NCBI GenBank assembly: GCA_964540815.1
Contig: CAZIOH010000025.1
Location: 6,367 to 70,366 of the forward strand
DNA from: CAZIOH01 sp964540815
Lineage (GTDB): Bacteria > Myxococcota_A > Polyangia > Fen-1088
Reading direction: 5' to 3'
DNA length: 64,000 nt
Made by a program: the position numbers and the translations under genes. Positions within the stretch are counted from its first letter, which is position 1, and each line of letters starts with the position of its first letter. Below the pieces are notes generated by a model. The model saw only the letters and a list, made by a program, of their open reading frames with translations, made no database searches and had not been told where the DNA came from. Below are positions 8,094 to 16,823 of this stretch, piece after piece.

Positions 8094-9212
8094 TCACGGA
8101 GCCATGGGCGCCGGGCAGCCGACCCGGCCCTGCGTGCTGACGGCGATGTCGTCGAACCACATCTTGCCCACCGAGGGAGCGTTGGTCGGTTGCGCGTTGT
8201 ACGCGCCAATCGCCAGGTAGTTGAACTGCGGAGCCGTCCAGACGTTGGGGCCCGTGCAGCCGTCCCCCACCCCATCGACCGTGCGGGCCAGCTGCGAATC
8301 GATGTAGAACTGAATCTCATTCTTCGGGCCGTCGTAGCTCCACTCCCAGCACATCCAGGTGTTGAGGGGGATGGCGGTGCTCGGCGCCGGCCGCGCCCAG
8401 CAATCGCTTCCGTTGCCGTAGTAGTTGAGCAGGACCTTGCCAGTCTGCTCGCCCACGTTGTACCAGGGAGTTTGACCGCCGGTGGGGGCGGCACGAACGA
8501 AGTCGGTGTGGCCGGCCGGAAGGCTCTCGAAGTACATCATCACGCGCCCGTACATGGCGTTCTTCGGCAGGGGAAACAGCGGACTGCCGGTCTTTTGCAG
8601 CCATCCCCCGCGCTGCCCCGTGGCCATCGTGATGGCGAGGGCGCTCTTGCCGCTGAAGGCGTGGGTCCCGTCGATGGCCAGGGTCCCGCCGCTCTCCATC
8701 TTGACCCACCCATCGAGGGCGCCACTCTCGAAATCCTCGCAGACGATGGCCGTGGTCGGACAGGTTGCCGAGGGACCGAGGGCCCCGCCCGCGCCCGCCC
8801 CCCCGCCCGCGCCCGGCCCCGATGCCCCACCCCCGCCGCCCGTCGACGAGCCACCGCCCGTGCCAGGGGCCAGGCCTCCGCCTGAGCCTGCGCCCACCAT
8901 GCCAGCGGGGCCTCCCGCGCCAGCTCCACCTGGCGAAGGCGAGCCGCCGGTGGCGGCTGGCGCCCCGCCCGACGAGGTGCTGCCTCCGGTCGATGCTGGC
9001 CCGGCGGCCCCGTTCCCGCCGGAGCCGCCCCGAGCCCCGCCGGTCGCGCCCTGGACTGGCTGGCCGCCCGACCCAGCCACGGTCTGCGGCCCGCCACCAG
9101 TCCCGGCCGTCGAGGCCGCGCCACCGCCACACCCCGCGAGCACGGTCGCGAGGACGCATACGCACCGACGTCGCAGTGAGGCACCACCAGATTGACTCGC
9201 GCGATTCGTCAT
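8094..9212 (-). CDS. Spacer-type jelly-roll lipoprotein, paralogue 1
   Basis: I chose ATG at 9212, giving 372 residues; ATG at 9227 is also possible. The signal peptide ends CVLATVLAGCGGG. About 110 residues of Gly/Ala/Ser spacer follow. The C-terminal domain starts CPTTAIVCEDFESGALDGW and ends MWFDDIAVSTQGRVGC. Between them lie LNTWMCWEWSYDGPKNE and IQFYIDSQL, a concanavalin-like beta-sandwich layout similar to polysaccharide lyase and LamG-type folds. Three relatives lie at 14488, 19340 and 22851. No catalytic residues can be assigned, so glycan binding or lyase activity are both open. It is exported and probably displayed at the surface. Confidence 0.75.
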   Translation of the reverse strand: MTNRASQSGGASLRRRCVCVLATVLAGCGGGAASTAGTGGGPQTVAGSGGQPVQGATGGARGGSGGNGAAGPASTGGSTSSGGAPAATGGSPSPGGAGAGGPAGMVGAGSGGGLAPGTGGGSSTGGGGGASGPGAGGGAGAGGALGPSATCPTTAIVCEDFESGALDGWVKMESGGTLAIDGTHAFSGKSALAITMATGQRGGWLQKTGSPLFPLPKNAMYGRVMMYFESLPAGHTDFVRAAPTGGQTPWYNVGEQTGKVLLNYYGNGSDCWARPAPSTAIPLNTWMCWEWSYDGPKNEIQFYIDSQLARTVDGVGDGCTGPNVWTAPQFNYLAIGAYNAQPTNAPSVGKMWFDDIAVSTQGRVGCPAPMAP

Positions 9213-9355
9213 CGATTGCTCGGGCATCCAGGTGCAAGGGCACGCCCCCACCGGAACCTTTCGCTCCCGAGTATGCCTCGAATCTGCTCTGGGGACCGCG
9301 CGCGCGTCCGAGCTATATTCCCGGCTTGGCCTCCAAACGATCCCCGGGGCGCGTG

Positions 9356-10498
9356 ATGCGCGGCCACGGATTCGGCTCCCGCCCGCCTGGCCCGCCTCGA
9401 CAATCGGAGCCCGACGCCACCCTGCTGGGCGCGCTCGAGCTTCTGCGCCAGCGGCGCGAACCCTACGCCACGTTGCAGGCGCAGATCGTCGGGGAGACCC
9501 TGGAGCGGTTCCCACCCCTGCCCGAAGGACCGATCGTCGAGCTCGGCGCCGGGACCGGTCAGCTGCGCGAATGGCTTCCTCCGGCCCTGCGCGAGCGGCT
9601 GATCCACACCGACCCGTCCGATGCGGCCCTGCGCGTGCTGCGGGACCGATCGCCCCACGCCAGGACCCGCGTCGCTCCGGCGCACCGGTTGCCGTTCGAC
9701 GACCGGAGCGTGGGCGCGATCGTCGGTCTCTGTGTGTTCGATGCGCTCCCGGACGCCGCCGCCGCCCGCGCCGAGCTTCGGCGGGTCCTCGCTCCAGGTG
9801 GCCGCTTCGTTCACTTCCTCGACATGGCGACCCTCCTCGAGGCCCCGTTCGCGAAGCTGGCGGCCTCTCGGCTCGTCCCCATCCCGAACGTCTTCGGAGA
9901 TCCGGGTGACCACGAATGGCCCCTCGACATCGTCCTCCTGCAGGGCGCATGGATCGAGGGCTTGCTCCGGTTGTCGGGCGCTGTCGACCACCCGTTCGCG
10001 AGCGAGCTGCGGGCCTACTTCCGGAGCTTCCTCGCCGAGCCCTTCGACACGAACGCGGCCACCAGCGCCTTCAAGGTCCTGGCGTCTCACGGCGACCGGC
10101 GCCGCGCGCTCCTCGGCTTCCTCGAGCTGGCCGGGCGCGCGGCATTCGCTCAGGGGCTCCCCGCGATCGAGCCACTGCCGTTTCACTCCGGTCGCTACCT
10201 GCAGAGCGTGATGGAATCCGCGTTTCGCGGAGCGGACGACTTCGTCATCGAGCTCGACGAGATCGTGACCCGGGCGGGATGGCGCGCCCCATCCGTCCTG
10301 GTCCCCACCTCCCCCGCCGCGACGGGCAGCCCGCGCTACCAGAGCCTGTGTGTTGGGCATCAGCGGCTCCTCGAAGCGCCGCCGCGCCGCCTGCTCGACG
10401 CTTCGGCGCTGCGGCTGTTGGGTGACAGGACAGCACCAACGTCGGACATTCTGATCGAGGTCGGGACGTTCGTCTTCGTGGCGCGGCGGACCGGCTGA
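9356..10498 (+). CDS. Class I SAM-dependent methyltransferase
   Basis: The protein has 380 residues from ATG 9356 (a GTG sits directly before it). Motif I is clear: IVELGAGTGQLREWL. Motif II/III follow as LIHTDPSDAALRVL and VGAIVGLCVFDALPDAAAARAELRRVLAPGGRFVHFLDM, the usual type-11 methyltransferase pattern with a post-motif 'LxPGG'. The C-terminal 180 residues are extra and include FHSGRYLQSVMESAF; this part probably binds the substrate. The acceptor molecule is unknown. It is divergent from the jelly-roll lipoprotein gene. Confidence 0.8.
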   Translation: MRGHGFGSRPPGPPRQSEPDATLLGALELLRQRREPYATLQAQIVGETLERFPPLPEGPIVELGAGTGQLREWLPPALRERLIHTDPSDAALRVLRDRSPHARTRVAPAHRLPFDDRSVGAIVGLCVFDALPDAAAARAELRRVLAPGGRFVHFLDMATLLEAPFAKLAASRLVPIPNVFGDPGDHEWPLDIVLLQGAWIEGLLRLSGAVDHPFASELRAYFRSFLAEPFDTNAATSAFKVLASHGDRRRALLGFLELAGRAAFAQGLPAIEPLPFHSGRYLQSVMESAFRGADDFVIELDEIVTRAGWRAPSVLVPTSPAATGSPRYQSLCVGHQRLLEAPPRRLLDASALRLLGDRTAPTSDILIEVGTFVFVARRTG

Positions 10499-10664
10499 AA
10501 GAGCAGCTCGCCGTGCGTGGCACCACGTGTCAGCATCACGCTGCCGGTTGATTTCCAATCCGATGACAAATGAAGGTCGACATGGCCCCAAAACCCACCG
10601 ACACGCTACAGCCACATATGCCAGCCCATGTTGTATCATCCAGCCTCCGACGCAAACGGTCGGC

Positions 10665-10709
10665 GTCAGCTCGAACGGCGTCAGGTCGGACAGTGTCAGC
10701 TCGGACAAG
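10665..10709 (+). repeat. Three 15-base direct repeats upstream of the DUF1592 operon
   Basis: Three adjacent 15-mers read GTCAGCTCGAACGGC, GTCAGGTCGGACAGT and GTCAGCTCGGACAAG. They lie 49-93 bases before the start of the DUF1592 gene. No protein in this stretch is convincing. Direct repeats at this distance could be a regulator site, but nothing identifies the binder. Confidence 0.5.
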
Positions 10710-10757
10710 ATGCTGCGACATCCGTCTCGGCGCCGGAACATAAAGAAGAGGCCCCCT

Positions 10758-12653
10758 ATGAAGGTTGCAAGAATGCACTGGTTTCGTGGGTCGATGGTTC
10801 TCTGTTTCGCGGCAGGGATCGGCCTTTCGGCTTGTACCGGGTCCGCGAGCAACGTTCCCCCCGGTGCGCCCTCCGGAAACGGCGCCACCGGAACCGGCGG
10901 TAAGAGCCCCGGCGGGACCGGCAGTCCTGGCTCCGGGGGCGCATCCGGTCCCGGCGTCGGCGGCGGCTCCGTTGGATCTGGAACCGGCAGTGGTGGGAGC
11001 AGCACCGTGGGAAGTGGTGGCGGAACGACCGGCGCGGTGGTCTACCCGCCCGGGGGCCCCGGGCCGACGGCCCTCCCGATCCGCCGCCTGACGAACGCCG
11101 AGTACGCCCAGTCGATTCGCGATCTCTTCACGCAGCAGGTCAAGCCCGACGGCACGATCTACGGGGCCTTCGACGTGCCGGCGCCGAGCTTCATCCCCGA
11201 CAACAAGGTCCTCGGGTTCCTCAACCTGTCGAGCTCGCAGAACGCGAGTCAGGTGCTCATGGAGCAGTACGAGGGGGCGGCACAGCTCGTCGCGATCGGC
11301 GACAACCAGACGCCCCAGATGTGGAAGGGGGTCACCTCCGATCCCACGACCCTGACCGGTTGCAACGTCGCGACGAAGAGCGAGCTGGCCTGCGCGCAGC
11401 CCTACCTCTACGATCTGGCCAAGCGCGCCTACCGGCGCAACCTGACCGACACCGAGAAGACCGCGCTGTGGACGCTGTTCTCGAACCCGGCGGGTGGGGC
11501 CTACCCCGCGCGGCTGGCGATGGCGATCGAGGGGATCCTGATCTCGCCGAACTTCATCTTCCGGCCCGAGCTCGGCGATGCCACCAAGACCATCAGCCCC
11601 GGGATCGTCTCGCTCACGCCCTGGGAGCTGGCGAACCGGCTCTCCTTCTTCATCAATGGCTCGATCCCGGACGCCCCGCTCACCGCCTCGGCGGACTCGG
11701 GCGCCCTCTCGAACGTGGCCGAGGTCCGGGCCCAGGCGCAGCGCCTGCTCGCCATGCCCCGCTCGCAGACCAACCTGGTCAAGATGCACGAGGAGTGGCT
11801 GGGCATCGACACCATCAACGCGCTCACCAAGAACAGCTCGGCCTTTCCGAACTTCACCTCGACGCTGGCCGCCGAGATGGGGCAGGAGACCCGGACGTTC
11901 ATCCAGACGATCATGTTCACCCAGAACGGGACGTTCAACGACCTGCTGCTGTCGCCCTACACCTTCGGCAACAGCGACATCGCGAAGTTCTACGGGGTGA
12001 CGGCCCCGTCGAGCGACCCGACGGTCTGGTCCAAGCTCGACCTCAACCCGGCCCAGCGCATGGGGCTCCTCACCCAGCCGTCCCTGATGGCGACGCTGGC
12101 CAAGGACTCCCCGGTGCAGGATCTCGGGACCGCGATTCGCCGCGGCAAGTTCGTCTTGCAGCAGATCCTCTGCCGGTCCGTCCCCGAGCCCTCGGCGGCG
12201 CTCACCGCGACCTTCCAGCCCCTCGATCTCTCGGCCACCACCCGCGCTCAGGCCAAGACCCACGAGACCTCGCCGGTGTGCGCGGGGTGCCACACGGCGA
12301 TCGACCCGCTCGGCCTGCCCTTCGAGAAGTACGACATGGTCGGCCAGTGGCGCGAGATGGACAAGGGGATGGCCATCGATGTGAGCGGCCAGATCTTGGA
12401 CGCCAACAACGCCAACCCGGTGGCCTTCAACGGCATTCCGGATCTGGCCAAGCTGGTGGCCCAGATGCCGGAGACCCGCGCCTGTTACCTGCAGCAGTGG
12501 TTCCAGTTCGCGACCGGGAAGCTCATCGCGGCCCCCGATCAACCGTATCTCGACTGGCTCGCCTCCAACTTCACGCCCACCCAGAAGCTGGTCGACCTGG
12601 TGGTCAATCTCGTCACCAGCGATAGCTTCCGCCAACTGAAGGTCGTCCAATGA
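10758..12653 (+). CDS. DUF1592 domain lipoprotein with a CxxCH (cytochrome c-like) site
   Basis: ATG 10758 follows AAGAAGAGG at 10742-10750 and gives 631 residues. A lipoprotein signal (AAGIGLSACTG) and a Gly/Ser spacer are followed by the DUF1587/1592 region (LPIRRLTNAEYAQSIRDLF), the DUF1595/1592 core (LAKRAYRRNLTDTEK, LANRLSFFINGSIPD), a DUF1588 block with CAGCHTAIDPLGLPFEKYD (Cys508, Cys511, His512) and a DUF1585 end. CxxCH normally binds haem c covalently. The gene overlaps the next by four bases (ATGA), a coupling seen for this pair in planctomycetes and myxobacteria. Its biochemical role is unproved; a surface redox or polymer-degrading role has been suggested by context in such genomes. 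Confidence 0.9.
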   Translation: MKVARMHWFRGSMVLCFAAGIGLSACTGSASNVPPGAPSGNGATGTGGKSPGGTGSPGSGGASGPGVGGGSVGSGTGSGGSSTVGSGGGTTGAVVYPPGGPGPTALPIRRLTNAEYAQSIRDLFTQQVKPDGTIYGAFDVPAPSFIPDNKVLGFLNLSSSQNASQVLMEQYEGAAQLVAIGDNQTPQMWKGVTSDPTTLTGCNVATKSELACAQPYLYDLAKRAYRRNLTDTEKTALWTLFSNPAGGAYPARLAMAIEGILISPNFIFRPELGDATKTISPGIVSLTPWELANRLSFFINGSIPDAPLTASADSGALSNVAEVRAQAQRLLAMPRSQTNLVKMHEEWLGIDTINALTKNSSAFPNFTSTLAAEMGQETRTFIQTIMFTQNGTFNDLLLSPYTFGNSDIAKFYGVTAPSSDPTVWSKLDLNPAQRMGLLTQPSLMATLAKDSPVQDLGTAIRRGKFVLQQILCRSVPEPSAALTATFQPLDLSATTRAQAKTHETSPVCAGCHTAIDPLGLPFEKYDMVGQWREMDKGMAIDVSGQILDANNANPVAFNGIPDLAKLVAQMPETRACYLQQWFQFATGKLIAAPDQPYLDWLASNFTPTQKLVDLVVNLVTSDSFRQLKVVQ

Positions 12654-14398
12654 AACGCGAACAGAACATTGTGCGCAGCATCCCCCGCAGGCTGTCCCGT
12701 CGGACCATGCTTCGGGGGGCCGTCGGGGCCGGCGTCGCGCTCCCCTTCCTCGATGCCATGATGCCGAAGTCGAGCAAGGCCGCGGCGACCGCGGTCCCCA
12801 AGCGCTTCGGGGTCATGTTCAGCTCCTGCGGGACCATCCCGGAGCTGTGGACCCCGGTGGGGGCCAACCCCTCGGTGGCGACGCCGTCCAAGACCAACCC
12901 GGCCATCTCGACCAACTTCACGCTCTCGCCGATCCTGCAGCCGCTCGCGGCCCTGCAGCAGAACATCGTGGTGCTCCGCGGCGTCAGCATGGAGTCGACC
13001 CAGGGGAAGTATGGCCCGATCGCCAACGTCCACGACCAGGGGATGACCCACGGCTTGACCGCGATCCCGCTCGTGCAGGGGCCGAGCGGGGCGGGGCGCG
13101 CCAACCACTTCGTCGACGGCTCGGCCGGTGGGCCGTCCATCGACCAGCACATCGCCCAGGCCATCGGGAAGTCGACGCTGCTCCAGTCCCTCGAGCTCGG
13201 CGTCAACAGCAAGGACACCTTCCTCGAGCTGCTGGTCACCCAGATGTGCTACGGCAACGTGAACCAGAACGACACCAACCCCAAGGGCAAGCGGGCCATC
13301 GTGGTCCCGCCGGTCGACGATCCCGTGCAGATCTACACCCGCCTCTTCGGGAGCGCGCAGCAGGGAACCGCCGCGCAGATGGTCGCTTCGCTCAACAACC
13401 GCAAGTCGGTGCTCGACTACGCGGTCGCGGACTACAACGGCCTCATGTCCAAGGTGGGCGCCGACGATCGGTCGAAGCTGCAGCAGCACCTGGACTTCGT
13501 GCGACAGATCGAGACTCAGCTCACCATGCTGCTCACCAACCCGACCAGCTGTCCGGGGTCGGCCAACATCATGCCGGTCTCGCCGGCGCGCCAGGCCTGC
13601 CTGCGCGATCAGACCTTGCGGACCGCCGCGCAGATGGCGGCGGACAAGGCGGCCCAGGCCGCCGGGACCCTGCCGATCAACAACTGCGTCACCAACTACC
13701 CGCTCATCGGCAAGCTCCAGCTCGATCTCATGGCGCTGGCGTACTCCTGTGATCTCACGCGGGTCGCCAGCATGCAGTGGTCGACGGCCGAGAGCACCGT
13801 GGTGCACAGCTGGTTGCCAACCCCGCCGTTCCCGTACCTCAGCGCCCTGCCGGCCATCGCCTATGCGGGCACGCAGGAGCATCACATGCTCACGCACAAC
13901 GACACGGTCGCGGTGTCGGCCCTGAACATGACCTACAACCCGGACAACCCGGCGCTCATGACCTTGAACCAGAGCCAGGTCAACACGGTCCGCACGGATC
14001 TCAGCCACATCGACACCTGGTACGCGATGCAGTACGCCTACCTGTGTTCGCAGCTCAAGGGCATCATGCAGCCGGATGGCACCACCTTGCTCGACAACAC
14101 CCTGCTGTTCTGGACCTCCGAGCTCGGGGTCGGCGGGGTGCACAGCTACACCAACATCCCGTACGTGGTCGCCGGAGGGAGCGGCGTTGGCCTCAAGGGT
14201 GGACGCTTCATCGACTACCTGGGACCGACCGCCTACCCACCGGGGCCGAACGCGATCCCCTACGGCGCGGGCCCGGCCCACAACAAGATGTTCGTGAGCT
14301 TCATGAACATGCTGGGCATCAACGAGAACACCTTCGGCATGACCGGCGCCGCCACCGGCGAGCAGGCGCTCTTCACCGGACCCCTGCCGGGTCTGTAA
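12650..14398 (+). CDS. DUF1552 domain protein, Tat-exported
   Basis: This 582-residue partner of the DUF1592 gene starts inside its stop codon. The N-terminus has a twin-arginine export signal (RRLSRRTMLRGAVGAGVALP), as usual for the family. The body includes RFGVMFSSCGTIPELWTP, ILQPLAALQQNIVVLRGV, and the late WTSELGVGGVHSYTNIPYV, which recall DUF1501/sulfatase-like (alkaline-phosphatase superfamily) proteins. Tat export implies that it folds, perhaps with a cofactor, before secretion. Function is unknown; translational coupling implies that it works with the CxxCH protein. Confidence 0.9.
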   Translation: MKREQNIVRSIPRRLSRRTMLRGAVGAGVALPFLDAMMPKSSKAAATAVPKRFGVMFSSCGTIPELWTPVGANPSVATPSKTNPAISTNFTLSPILQPLAALQQNIVVLRGVSMESTQGKYGPIANVHDQGMTHGLTAIPLVQGPSGAGRANHFVDGSAGGPSIDQHIAQAIGKSTLLQSLELGVNSKDTFLELLVTQMCYGNVNQNDTNPKGKRAIVVPPVDDPVQIYTRLFGSAQQGTAAQMVASLNNRKSVLDYAVADYNGLMSKVGADDRSKLQQHLDFVRQIETQLTMLLTNPTSCPGSANIMPVSPARQACLRDQTLRTAAQMAADKAAQAAGTLPINNCVTNYPLIGKLQLDLMALAYSCDLTRVASMQWSTAESTVVHSWLPTPPFPYLSALPAIAYAGTQEHHMLTHNDTVAVSALNMTYNPDNPALMTLNQSQVNTVRTDLSHIDTWYAMQYAYLCSQLKGIMQPDGTTLLDNTLLFWTSELGVGGVHSYTNIPYVVAGGSGVGLKGGRFIDYLGPTAYPPGPNAIPYGAGPAHNKMFVSFMNMLGINENTFGMTGAATGEQALFTGPLPGL

Positions 14399-14408
14399 CC
14401 AGTCGAGG

Positions 14409-14448
14409 GGCCTCCGGCCTCGGACCTCCGTGAGGTCTGTCGGAGGCC
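14409..14448. terminator. Nested hairpin between convergent genes
   Basis: Outer arms GGCCTCCG (14409-14416) and CGGAGGCC (14441-14448) enclose a second perfect hairpin, GACCTC-CGT-GAGGTC (14423-14437). It starts eleven bases after the DUF1552 stop and lies before the convergent lipoprotein's end. It could serve transcripts from both sides. No T-run is present, as is common in very GC-rich genomes. Confidence 0.55.
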
Positions 14449-14473
14449 GGCGACCGCACTCCGCCCGACCGCC

Positions 14474-14503
14474 CCCGCCCACCGGGTTTACTTGGTGGGC
14501 GGG
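14474..14503 (-). terminator. Hairpin spanning the stop codon of the jelly-roll lipoprotein gene
   Basis: CCCGCCCACC (14474-14483) and GGTGGGCGGG (14494-14503) form a perfect ten-base stem with a ten-base loop. The loop includes the TAA stop codon (14488-14490, minus strand) and the stem codes the last residues. It is a likely 3' end structure for this gene. Confidence 0.5.
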
Positions 14504-15717
14504 TTGGCCGCGGGACAGCCGAGGCGCTGCAGGGAAACGCCGACGTCGTCGATCCACATGTCGTGCACGATCGACTGCTGGTAGTGCTCCCACCCGAGGA
14601 GCAGGGTGTCGTAGGTGGGGGCCAACCAGTCGCCGTTGGTGCCGTTGTCGAGGCAGCCGTCCCCGCGCTTGATGACGGTGAGGTCGGTGAGGGCCGTCCC
14701 GTCCAGCCAGAAGTCCGTCTCGTTGTTCGGCCCGTTGAACCGCCACTCCATGCAGGCCCAGCGCGCCTCCGGCATGAGGGTCGCCGAGTGTCGCCAGCAA
14801 TCCGAGGCCACACCCTGGGTGTCGTAGCTCGCCATCAGGCGCTTTTGAAGCTGGCCCCCGTAGCGCGAGAGCGCCCGGAAGTTCATGCCCGGAACGGGCC
14901 CCTCGGCCTGGATGTTGGTCCAGTGCACGCTGCCGGCGGGCGCCGCATTCAGCCAGATCATCATCCGGCCGTAGAACGCGTTGCCCGGGAGCGGAAAGAC
15001 CGGAGGGCCCATGGTCGACAGGAACGCCCGGCGATAGGTGCCGGTCCCTCCCGCGACCGTGACCCGGACGGCGTGGGTGCCGCTCCAGGCGCGGGTGGTG
15101 TCGACCACGACGGTGCCTTGATTGATGCTGGCGGTCCAGGGTCCTCCTGGCACCTGCCCCACCGGGTAGGACTCGAAGTCGTCGCACAGCAGGGCGCTGG
15201 TCGTGGTGCAGGCGCCCGCGCCGGCCGGATTGCCCGCCGCTCCGCCCTTCGCCCCAGCTCCCGCAGCGCCGCCACCGCCGCGGGCCCCGTTGCCCCCAGG
15301 GCCTGCGCCTCCCGTCGCAGAGGACGGACCGGTGCCGCCCGTTCCCGGAGCGACCACCGCGCCGCCGGATCCGGCCGCCCCGAACCCGGCCCCTCCTGCT
15401 CCTGCTCCTCCTGCTCCTCCGCCGGTGCTCGCCCCCACGCCACCGGTCTCGGCGCCCTCACCTGCTGCGCCTCGCCCACCCTGCGAGCCAGCCACGGGAG
15501 GCGTGGTCCCGCCTCCCGCTCCTCCGGAGCCCGTGATCATCCCCATCCCCGACGAACCCGCGGCGCCCCCCGACGCTCCGCCGCCGGTCCCCGCGGCGAC
15601 CGAGGCTCCGCTCCCCCCCGAGCCGCCGGTTTCCTTGCCCGACTGGGTCGTGCATCCGCCCGCGACCAGCGAGGTCACGAGGCAACACGCGCGCAAGCTG
15701 CGCGCGATCCGCGACAT
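14488..15717 (-). CDS. Spacer-type jelly-roll lipoprotein, paralogue 2
   Basis: ATG 15717 gives 409 residues with a lipoprotein signal (VTSLVAGGCTTQ) and a spacer of about 140 Gly/Ala/Ser/Thr residues. The C-terminal domain begins CTTTSALLCDDFESYPVG and ends MWIDDVGVSLQRLGC. It shares with the paralogue at 8094 the blocks FPLPGNAFYGRMMIW, WACMEWRFNGPNNE and GDGCLDNG. It is closer to that copy than to those at 19340 and 22851. The fold is probably a concanavalin-like sandwich acting on or binding polysaccharide outside the cell. It is convergent with the DUF1592/DUF1552 operon. Confidence 0.75.
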   Translation of the reverse strand: MSRIARSLRACCLVTSLVAGGCTTQSGKETGGSGGSGASVAAGTGGGASGGAAGSSGMGMITGSGGAGGGTTPPVAGSQGGRGAAGEGAETGGVGASTGGGAGGAGAGGAGFGAAGSGGAVVAPGTGGTGPSSATGGAGPGGNGARGGGGAAGAGAKGGAAGNPAGAGACTTTSALLCDDFESYPVGQVPGGPWTASINQGTVVVDTTRAWSGTHAVRVTVAGGTGTYRRAFLSTMGPPVFPLPGNAFYGRMMIWLNAAPAGSVHWTNIQAEGPVPGMNFRALSRYGGQLQKRLMASYDTQGVASDCWRHSATLMPEARWACMEWRFNGPNNETDFWLDGTALTDLTVIKRGDGCLDNGTNGDWLAPTYDTLLLGWEHYQQSIVHDMWIDDVGVSLQRLGCPAANPPTK

Positions 15718-15963
15718 CGGCAACGCGTGAGAGCTCAATCGGGGACATTCTCTCAGAAAATTGGATCGGCCGGCGCGGAATCGATGCCCCTGGTGAATAT
15801 GCGGTCGTCTGCGTCGTTCATTCGGAGGATGGTCAGCGTGTGGTGATCTCGAGCCCAAGGATTCAAAGCAGCCGTCATGCATGCAGTGAGATCGGATGTC
15901 GAGGAGGAGAGCCCGGATGGCTTCGGCCCGGTCGAAGCGCGGTTCTTCGAGGAGGGCGACGAG

Positions 15964-16203
15964 ATGTCGCGACTGGCGGACCAGACCAGCCCGGCGGGCG
16001 GGCGGGCGGACGGGGGTCGAAGTCAGCCCCCGGCGCGACGCTCGCTCGGGCTCTGGGTGGTGGCCCTGGCGGTGATCGGATTGATCGCGCTCGGGATCTC
16101 GGTCTCGTACGCCCAGCCCCGGACTCAGAGCACCACGCGCAGGCCGAGGACCGGGCCCTGCAAGACGCAGCCGGAGAGATCGGCGCAGAACGAGGCCGGA
16201 TAG
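15964..16203 (+). CDS. Small single-pass membrane protein (tentative)
   Basis: An open frame codes about 79 residues from ATG 15964; ATG 15877 would add 29. A single hydrophobic helix (SLGLWVVALAVIGLIALGI) follows a charged, Pro/Gly-rich segment. Third codon positions are G or C rich, as in real genes here. Its last 79 bases overlap the 3' end of the convergent barrel-like gene, so the C-terminal tail may be fortuitous. Function is unknown. Confidence 0.4.
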   Translation: MSRLADQTSPAGGRADGGRSQPPARRSLGLWVVALAVIGLIALGISVSYAQPRTQSTTRRPRTGPCKTQPERSAQNEAG

Positions 16204-16811
16204 AGCTTCAAGAGCTCGTAGCCCACCTCGAGACCAATGCCCCCCGAGACCATGTACACCAGGCTGGCGGCCCCGCCCACGCCCCAGCCGTCGGGATGAT
16301 CGCCGAGGATCACCCGGCCCCAGCGCCCCGTGAGAGCCAGGGCGAGGGTGGTCGTCCGGACGGGCACCACCCGCAGCGTGGCCAGCACGAGACCGTAGGC
16401 CGGACCGAGATCGCCACCGCTGGCGTAGGTGATCTCGAGACCGGGCGCCAGTCCATCGACCACGAAGTCGCGGAAGCCGAGGCCGCCCAGAAAGCCCGAA
16501 ACGGAGGAGTATCCGAGCGCGAGGGCCAGCTCGGCCGAGCCTCGATCTCCGTACCGTGGCGGCCCGACCGCCTCCCCGAACACCGGAGATGACGGGAAGG
16601 CCTGCGGGGCTGGCGGAGTGGGTGGGGGGGGAGCCGGTGGATACGTCGGCGAGGATGAAGGCGGCGCCAGCGGGACCGGAGGCGTTTCGTCCTGGCCAGC
16701 AGGCGGGGCCGGGACTTGCGCGAGGCAGACTCGGGCCCCGGCCGCCAGACCGGCAACGGCAACGGCCATGACGACGGCAACGACGCTCACCCGCGATGGC
16801 TGGATCTCCAT
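16125..16811 (-). CDS. Outer-membrane barrel-like hypothetical protein
   Basis: ATG 16811 gives 228 residues with a signal peptide (VVAVVMAVAVAGLAAGARVCLAQ), a Pro-rich linker of about 40 residues and a glycine-rich beta region. Visible strands include SAELALALGYSSVSGF, GLAPGLEITYASGG and GGIGLEVGYELLKLYP. This looks like a small eight-stranded barrel of the type often annotated as hypothetical in myxobacteria. It is 12 bases downstream of the small membrane protein gene at 16824. The ligand or role is unknown. Confidence 0.65.
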   Translation of the reverse strand: MEIQPSRVSVVAVVMAVAVAGLAAGARVCLAQVPAPPAGQDETPPVPLAPPSSSPTYPPAPPPPTPPAPQAFPSSPVFGEAVGPPRYGDRGSAELALALGYSSVSGFLGGLGFRDFVVDGLAPGLEITYASGGDLGPAYGLVLATLRVVPVRTTTLALALTGRWGRVILGDHPDGWGVGGAASLVYMVSGGIGLEVGYELLKLYPASFCADLSGCVLQGPVLGLRVVL

Positions 16812-16823
16812 TGGCACGAGGGA

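Noticed and set aside
8482..9195. Long Pro-rich open frame antisense to a lipoprotein spacer
   Set aside because: Gly-rich spacers (GGx codons) give Pro/Ala frames free of stops on the other strand. The same occurs at 15203-15730, 30468-31328, 32548-33126 and 41790-42293. None has a ribosome binding site or fold-like pattern.
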